From Gammaproteobacteria bacterium (lineage in GTDB: Bacteria > Pseudomonadota > Gammaproteobacteria > Steroidobacterales > GCA-2729495), in contig JAJRUG010000012.1 of the NCBI GenBank assembly GCA_024277915.1, positions 1-54,748 of the forward strand: 54,748 bases of DNA. Reading direction: 5' to 3'. Both the position numbers and the translations under genes were made by a program. This document shows, in pieces, positions 53,301 through 54,748 of the stretch. Within the stretch, counting starts at the first letter, position 1, and each line of letters starts with the position of its first letter. Below the pieces are notes generated by a model that had not been told where the DNA came from, did not search any database, and was given only the letters and a program-made list of their open reading frames with translations.

Positions 53301-54748
53301 GGATTCGTGATGCGCTGGATGTCGAACTATCACTGCGCAGTTTGTTCGAGCATCCTACTGTTGCAGGTGTGGTGGCTGAGCTTGCAGGTAGTGAAGACAC
53401 GCCTGTTTTGCCTTTGCAAAAAACATCCCGGTGCAGGGAAGCAGTGATACCTGCTTCGTGGTCCCAGCAACGGCTTTGGTTCCTTGATCAACTTGAGCCG
53501 GGTGGCTCAGCCTATACCTTGCATTGGGTATCCCGGCTGCGCGGTTCCCTGAATATCCAGGCGCTGGAGCGGGCAGTGACGGTCCTGGTTCAACGCCACG
53601 AAGTATTACGCACGGTATTTTCTTCCAGGGCCGGTATGCCGGTTCAGGTGATACTGGATACGCCATCGATTGCAGTGAATGTAGAGGTGTTTGAGGGGCC
53701 AGATCAGCTGACCAGGCTGATAGCGCTGCCCTTTGATCTTCGCAGTGGCCCGTTGCTGCGGGTACATGTTCTGCGCGTATCCACTGTAGAGCAGGTGTTG
53801 TTGCTGGCGATGCATCATATTATTTCTGATGGCTGGTCGATGTCGATACTGTTGCACGAATTGAGCAGCGGCTATAACGCATTTGCCCGGGGTAAGTTGC
53901 CAGACTTTGCTTCCCTGCCTGTGCAGTTTGCAGACTATGCGGTCTGGCAACAGGCACGAATGGCCGCTGGCGAATTACAGCACCAGGTTGAATTCTGGCA
54001 GCAACGCCTTGAGGGTGCACCGCCGTTGTTGAACCTGCCTGTTGATCGTCCGCGTCCTGTTGTTCAGAGCGGTGCAGGTGCCTGGCATAGTGAAACCCTG
54101 CCGATTGATCTGGCAGAAAAACTGACGTCGCTGGGTCGGTCGCGGCAGTGCACCCTTTTCATGGTCCTGCTGGCAGCCTTTGATGTGCTGCTGGCCCGGC
54201 ACAGTGGCGAGCTGGATATTGTTGTGGGGACGCCGGTGGCCGGTCGTAACCAAACCGGGCTTGAAGGGCTGATTGGTTTTTTCATTAACACACTGGTGCT
54301 GCGCAATGACCTTACGGGCAACCCGCGGTTTGACGAGTTACTTGAGAGGGTCAAACACACCGCACTGAAAGCCTATGCCCACCAGGACCTGCCGTTTGAG
54401 AAACTAGTGGAGGTGGTACGGCCACAGCGAAGCCGAAGCTATCAGCCTGTTGTTCAGGTGATGTTTAATTTGCACAATGAACCGGGTCCGGTGTGTTCTT
54501 TTGAGGACGTCGAGGCGGTCATGGAGGCCGTTGCGGGGGATAGTGCCAAGTTCGATCTGAGTCTGCATGTTGCATCGCAGGCAGAAACATTGATCGTTGC
54601 ATTCGCCTACAACAAGGACTTATTTGATGCGGTGACGATCGAGGCGATGTCGGGCCAGTATGTGCGGTTGCTGGAGTCGGTAGTATCGGCACCGGAGACG
54701 CGGATCGCTTCGTTGAGTTTGCTCGACGGGGTCAGTGAAGGCGAGCAG
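44348..54748 (+). CDS. Nonribosomal peptide synthetase, A-MT-T-C-A-T-C-A-T-C, running off the window
   Basis: One frame stays open for 3,467 codons from ATG 44348 to the edge. A1 starts at once (no C domain: initiation module), interrupted between motifs A8 and A9 by a methyltransferase. T1 has LGGDS (Ser886). C1 has HHMIADG (from residue 1062), A2 about 1380-1860, T2 ESGGHS (Ser1916), C2 HHIITDG (2105), A3 about 2430-2920, T3 ESGGHS (Ser2976), C3 HHIISDG (3156) and is cut. Pocket residues, read by eye against GrsA: A1 G-F-W-S-M-S-S-G-Q (no Asp at the amino-binding site, Gly198), A2 V-D-W-V-I-S-T-D-A (beta-alanine-like), A3 D-V-G-E-I-G-S-I-D (ornithine code). Peptide and release domain unknown. 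Confidence 0.95.
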   Translation, partial: MICLHQHVEQHARSTPDAVAVSFGESRLSYRILNGQANQFAHLLVEAGVKRGSMVGLCLERGLEQIIALLAIHKAGGAYVPLDPVYPTARLQQMLEQAQPEVVVTNRQLARLVAVDSSTIVYVDDEQCPIDSNCIENPGVEPAADDLCYVMFTSGSTGRPKGVMVTHGNVARLFDTLGEELGLTADYAWSQLHSISFGFSVWEIWGALIYGGRLVIAPTYCHADPAAMFRFLQDEQITILSQTPSAFRQTVLSENFGNIEALSHLASIMLSGDAVVAEDLQYWFRTTRHPRLFNSYAITETAGQIACRELSDQSMHAGNLGKPLSDTRVLVLDANREPLPAGSTGEIYIGGPGVALGYINDPEQTRQCFIDLSIDGEGKQRFYRTGDRARQLPGGELEFAGRQDSQFKLNGYRIEPGDVESMLRTHSDVTDVVVTVALTPDGVSKLTGYIVSSDPVEIWPSLGGYQVYDEFLYDLMVAETGRNTSYQAAFNQLVKDKTVLDIGTGQHALLARMCIEAGARKVYAIEVIKEACDKARALVQELGLEDRIIVVHGDARTVELPEQADICTQGIIGNIGSADGIVPIWNGAQHLLKNDCIAVPSKCTTMIAAVELPDDLRQLPVFSDLATTYVEKMFASAGRQFDTRLCLRNLPLSQLLSEPRVFEELDFSAALDDEVRGEDSFLIRRDGRLDGFLLWTVVTTVEGETVDYLKQQQAWLPVFFPICDRGAAVAAGDLLSANWNTRVTSGEICPDYSITAALGQQKFFYTTQHRETALNSTEIHRQLLAAMDKTGRSSPGSDLRAWLSERLPEYMVPSAWVFLDHLPLTPNGKLDRSALPAPGNARFGVAAEYVAPRTALESELAGVWSAVLGVELVGIHDNFFDLGGDSISAVRLTSDMQRLLNDDVTLVALFDSPTIAGFSGYLQQHHRTAVAAIEPDQPLALSRAQQGFWYLNAMTDGQSGANEQFVIRLRGTLDETAFEKSWNTVLERHESLRTVFKEQDGEPCCIIKAFDAVPLEIALHQSLDAAAEAAILEPFNLTTGPLIKAQLIRQSENDHAFIVTAHHMIADGLSVRIIFDELVSFYRGERKIADPVQYSEFVARQHAALSDQALQSRLQYWRETLEGLPGEVMLPGKQQQDTPGLQRRICFEINAQTAIGLRSLARRSGATLYMTLLAAFRVLLARYSNQDDIAIGSPVTNRDAPEYQGMVGCLVNNVVLRNLTAGDPVFTELLQKERQVILEAIEHRDVPFEKIVQALNPDRRSGKHPLFQILFLFESGHGSEQSAGGLSFSFSETYVDRVSYWDLECSVTDHGPDQPLSGFIGYAEALFEDWFAEAIPGHFSALLADIVRDAGRPVSSLSILPEAEYHRMVVEWNNTQAAYPDQQTLHGLFEQQVRRTPQACAVVCGEEHWNYDELNRRANRLARYLQKLDVNPGDFVGIALGRTSDMVAAVLGVLKAGAAYVPLDPTWPVARRKFMLEDSGVTVLVTESLIDSMPDHPGLCLDIGATVHPDNPACLLYTSGSTGQPKAAIGLHRGAVNRCHWMWERYDFGSGDVFAQRTSLNFVDSVWEIFGALMHGVPLIMIPDQHDLPALLRLISKHGVTHLVMVPSMLQAVLELSGASDWKLRQVCTWISSGEPLPLALVEKFHQLLPGARLLNTYGTSEIWDAACFDACDLLETHQRVPIGKPIANVQTYVLDSGLQPVPAGVTGELYVAGTGLGSGYWRRPELTQERFLANPFDGTTGSRLYRTGDLARYLPDGSLECMGRRDQQVKIRGVRVEPGEIEAALCRDENVSNAAVALRVDTAGESQLVAWVTGTGLSKPVVIQLRADLKSMLPAVMLPVSITIVDSFPLTPTGKTDRKALLAIDEDLPGGSPGIGPRTETEHVIAALWHEFLNSDSSDSVLNVFDDFFESGGHSLLAIRLVNRVAGQFQVALALAKFFAAPTIAALASQVDAMLAASESVPSDIGPVAIERTGDCELSFGQERLWFLDQLDPGSPAYSIAWPIRLAGSLDLVALQGAINALVARHESLRTIFLPQQGKPQQHIAEHLTIPVVVEDHTDCSDAALKKRCVELARQPFRLDAGPLLRLTLLKTGVDEHLLFIVIHHIITDGESNAIFFRELTLLYQSIAAGLDPSLPDLPCRYSDYAAWQKQWLKNDRIKEQMGYWVKQLSGAPAALELPTDYPRPQEQQFRGAWVWRTETRACAELLATLGRESGCTLFMVMLAVFNVLLQRYSRQDDLLVGTPVGGRVHGSVEGLIGLFVNTVVLRTDLSGNPSFNELLQRIRPMAMDAWANQELPFEKLVDQLAPDRTLSHAPVFQVMFNLMQFSDRQITAGGVDFEVQRLEDHGVSSFDLTLSVGEHADGLELIFEYDRDLFDEASIISLADHYQTLLAEVISNPERRLSELPLTTEEYDQQLLCRWNDPETDSVADGSVVELFTQQATRRPDAEAIVFGQQRMSYRALDQQSNRLAHHLITLGVGAGVRVGLCLERSAELLVGILAVLKAGGAYVPMDPEYPAGRLGLMIHDAGVRVLLTRSEFTTVNGGETVSRVDLDTIELLLDKYPANTPQQPASEDDLAYVIYTSGSTGQPKGVMVTRGNLFSIYCAWEIAYELLPGENHLQMAGACFDVFTGDWVRALCSGARLVVCPQAVLLEPRSLHELIREEDIHVAEFVPAVIRPLIEYMKLARADLDTMRLIIVGSDTWHVSEYHELSGYCRVDARVINSYGTAESTIDSSWFEATITSQAHSRIPIGRPFANARFYVLDPNLRPVPTSLPGELYIGGRGVARGYLNDEGVKNGFCADPFSKQPRARMYATGDCVKFRPDGNFELLGRLDGQINIRGFRIEPAEIEAVLYQLDEVSDAVVTACDGERLAAYLVAAGQHVIDTSRVINTLKSTLPAYMVPAAIVVMEALPLTPNGKLDRNALPAPDWNENAGASYIPPRTPLEHSLCGLFCEILEIDSVGIHTGFFESGGHSLMAVRLVSRIRDALDVELSLRSLFEHPTVAGVVAELAGSEDTPVLPLQKTSRCREAVIPASWSQQRLWFLDQLEPGGSAYTLHWVSRLRGSLNIQALERAVTVLVQRHEVLRTVFSSRAGMPVQVILDTPSIAVNVEVFEGPDQLTRLIALPFDLRSGPLLRVHVLRVSTVEQVLLLAMHHIISDGWSMSILLHELSSGYNAFARGKLPDFASLPVQFADYAVWQQARMAAGELQHQVEFWQQRLEGAPPLLNLPVDRPRPVVQSGAGAWHSETLPIDLAEKLTSLGRSRQCTLFMVLLAAFDVLLARHSGELDIVVGTPVAGRNQTGLEGLIGFFINTLVLRNDLTGNPRFDELLERVKHTALKAYAHQDLPFEKLVEVVRPQRSRSYQPVVQVMFNLHNEPGPVCSFEDVEAVMEAVAGDSAKFDLSLHVASQAETLIVAFAYNKDLFDAVTIEAMSGQYVRLLESVVSAPETRIASLSLLDGVSEGEQ
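45715..46660 (+). other. Methyltransferase domain inserted in the first A domain, PRMT-like fold
   Basis: Residues about 456-771 of the NRPS. Between [16 protein letters not shown] (A8) and [11 protein letters not shown] (A9) lies [20 protein letters not shown], then VYAIEV and [20 protein letters not shown], which follow the order of protein arginine methyltransferases rather than the usual NRPS N-methyltransferase. A C-terminal part ([30 protein letters not shown]) corresponds to the PRMT beta barrel. The double-Glu loop that grips arginine in true PRMTs reads [13 protein letters not shown], so the substrate is likely different. Domain borders are approximate. Confidence 0.75.

Overview
The window looks like a chromosomal segment of a gammaproteobacterium, probably marine or otherwise environmental. 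The evidence is gene content: a proteobacterial dedicated sortase locus (a family set known mostly from marine Gammaproteobacteria), a VPLP/PEP-CTERM-type exported protein, a TfpX/TfpZ-like protein, a DUF938 methyltransferase, Gram-negative lipoproteins and outer-membrane proteins. Start codons are ATG, GTG and TTG with good Shine-Dalgarno sites in many places. This taxonomic reading is inference; no rRNA or marker gene is present.

Layout. (1) 1-12 kb is an accessory zone: the right end of an IS3-family element, an orphan HigA-like regulator, a short-chain dehydrogenase, a c-type cytochrome lipoprotein, an OmpR/EnvZ-type two-component pair, a candidate structured RNA with its own terminator, a VapBC-type toxin-antitoxin pair, two cyclophilins around a MATE exporter, a GST, a TfpX/LemA/DUF2207 run and a ccdAB pair under a perfect 28-bp palindrome. 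(2) 11.8-18.8 kb is a dedicated sortase locus (histidine kinase, response regulator PdsO, VIT/VWA target), with an LLM flavin/F420 oxidoreductase translationally coupled to the kinase. The sortase itself is cut off before its catalytic residues and the target's sorting motif looks degraded. (3) 18.9-27.8 kb holds a Cache/degenerate-GGDEF membrane protein, methyltransferase, a NmrA-like reductase broken by an in-frame amber codon, a cold-shock protein, a lamin-tail protein with an exosortase-type signal, a BNR lipoprotein, a PPOX/F420 split-barrel protein and an FGGY kinase without a normal start codon. (4) 27.8-36 kb holds a DUF5666-DUF6502-DUF5666 operon, a voltage-gated K+ channel, an MFS carrier, a beta-barrel protein and a chorismate lyase-like enzyme.

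(5) 36-42.7 kb is the most coherent metabolic block: an LLM F420-dependent oxidoreductase facing a tightly overlapping operon npdG-cofE-cofD-cofC-fbiC, i.e. every core enzyme for coenzyme F420 plus the NADPH:F420 oxidoreductase. Together with the second LLM enzyme (11.8 kb) and the PPOX protein (25.8 kb), the window encodes both synthesis and several candidate users of F420. (6) 42.7 kb to the right edge is a divergent operon queD - nucleoside deaminase - methyltransferase - giant NRPS (at least 3,467 codons, running off the window). The NRPS begins directly with an adenylation domain that carries an inserted methyltransferase resembling a protein-arginine-methyltransferase fold, followed by T-C-A-T-C-A-T-C. 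The pocket residues of the third A domain match the published ornithine code. A biosynthetic gene cluster whose regulatory region is shared with an F420 operon is the strongest candidate for something undescribed here.

No tRNA, rRNA or CRISPR array was recognised.
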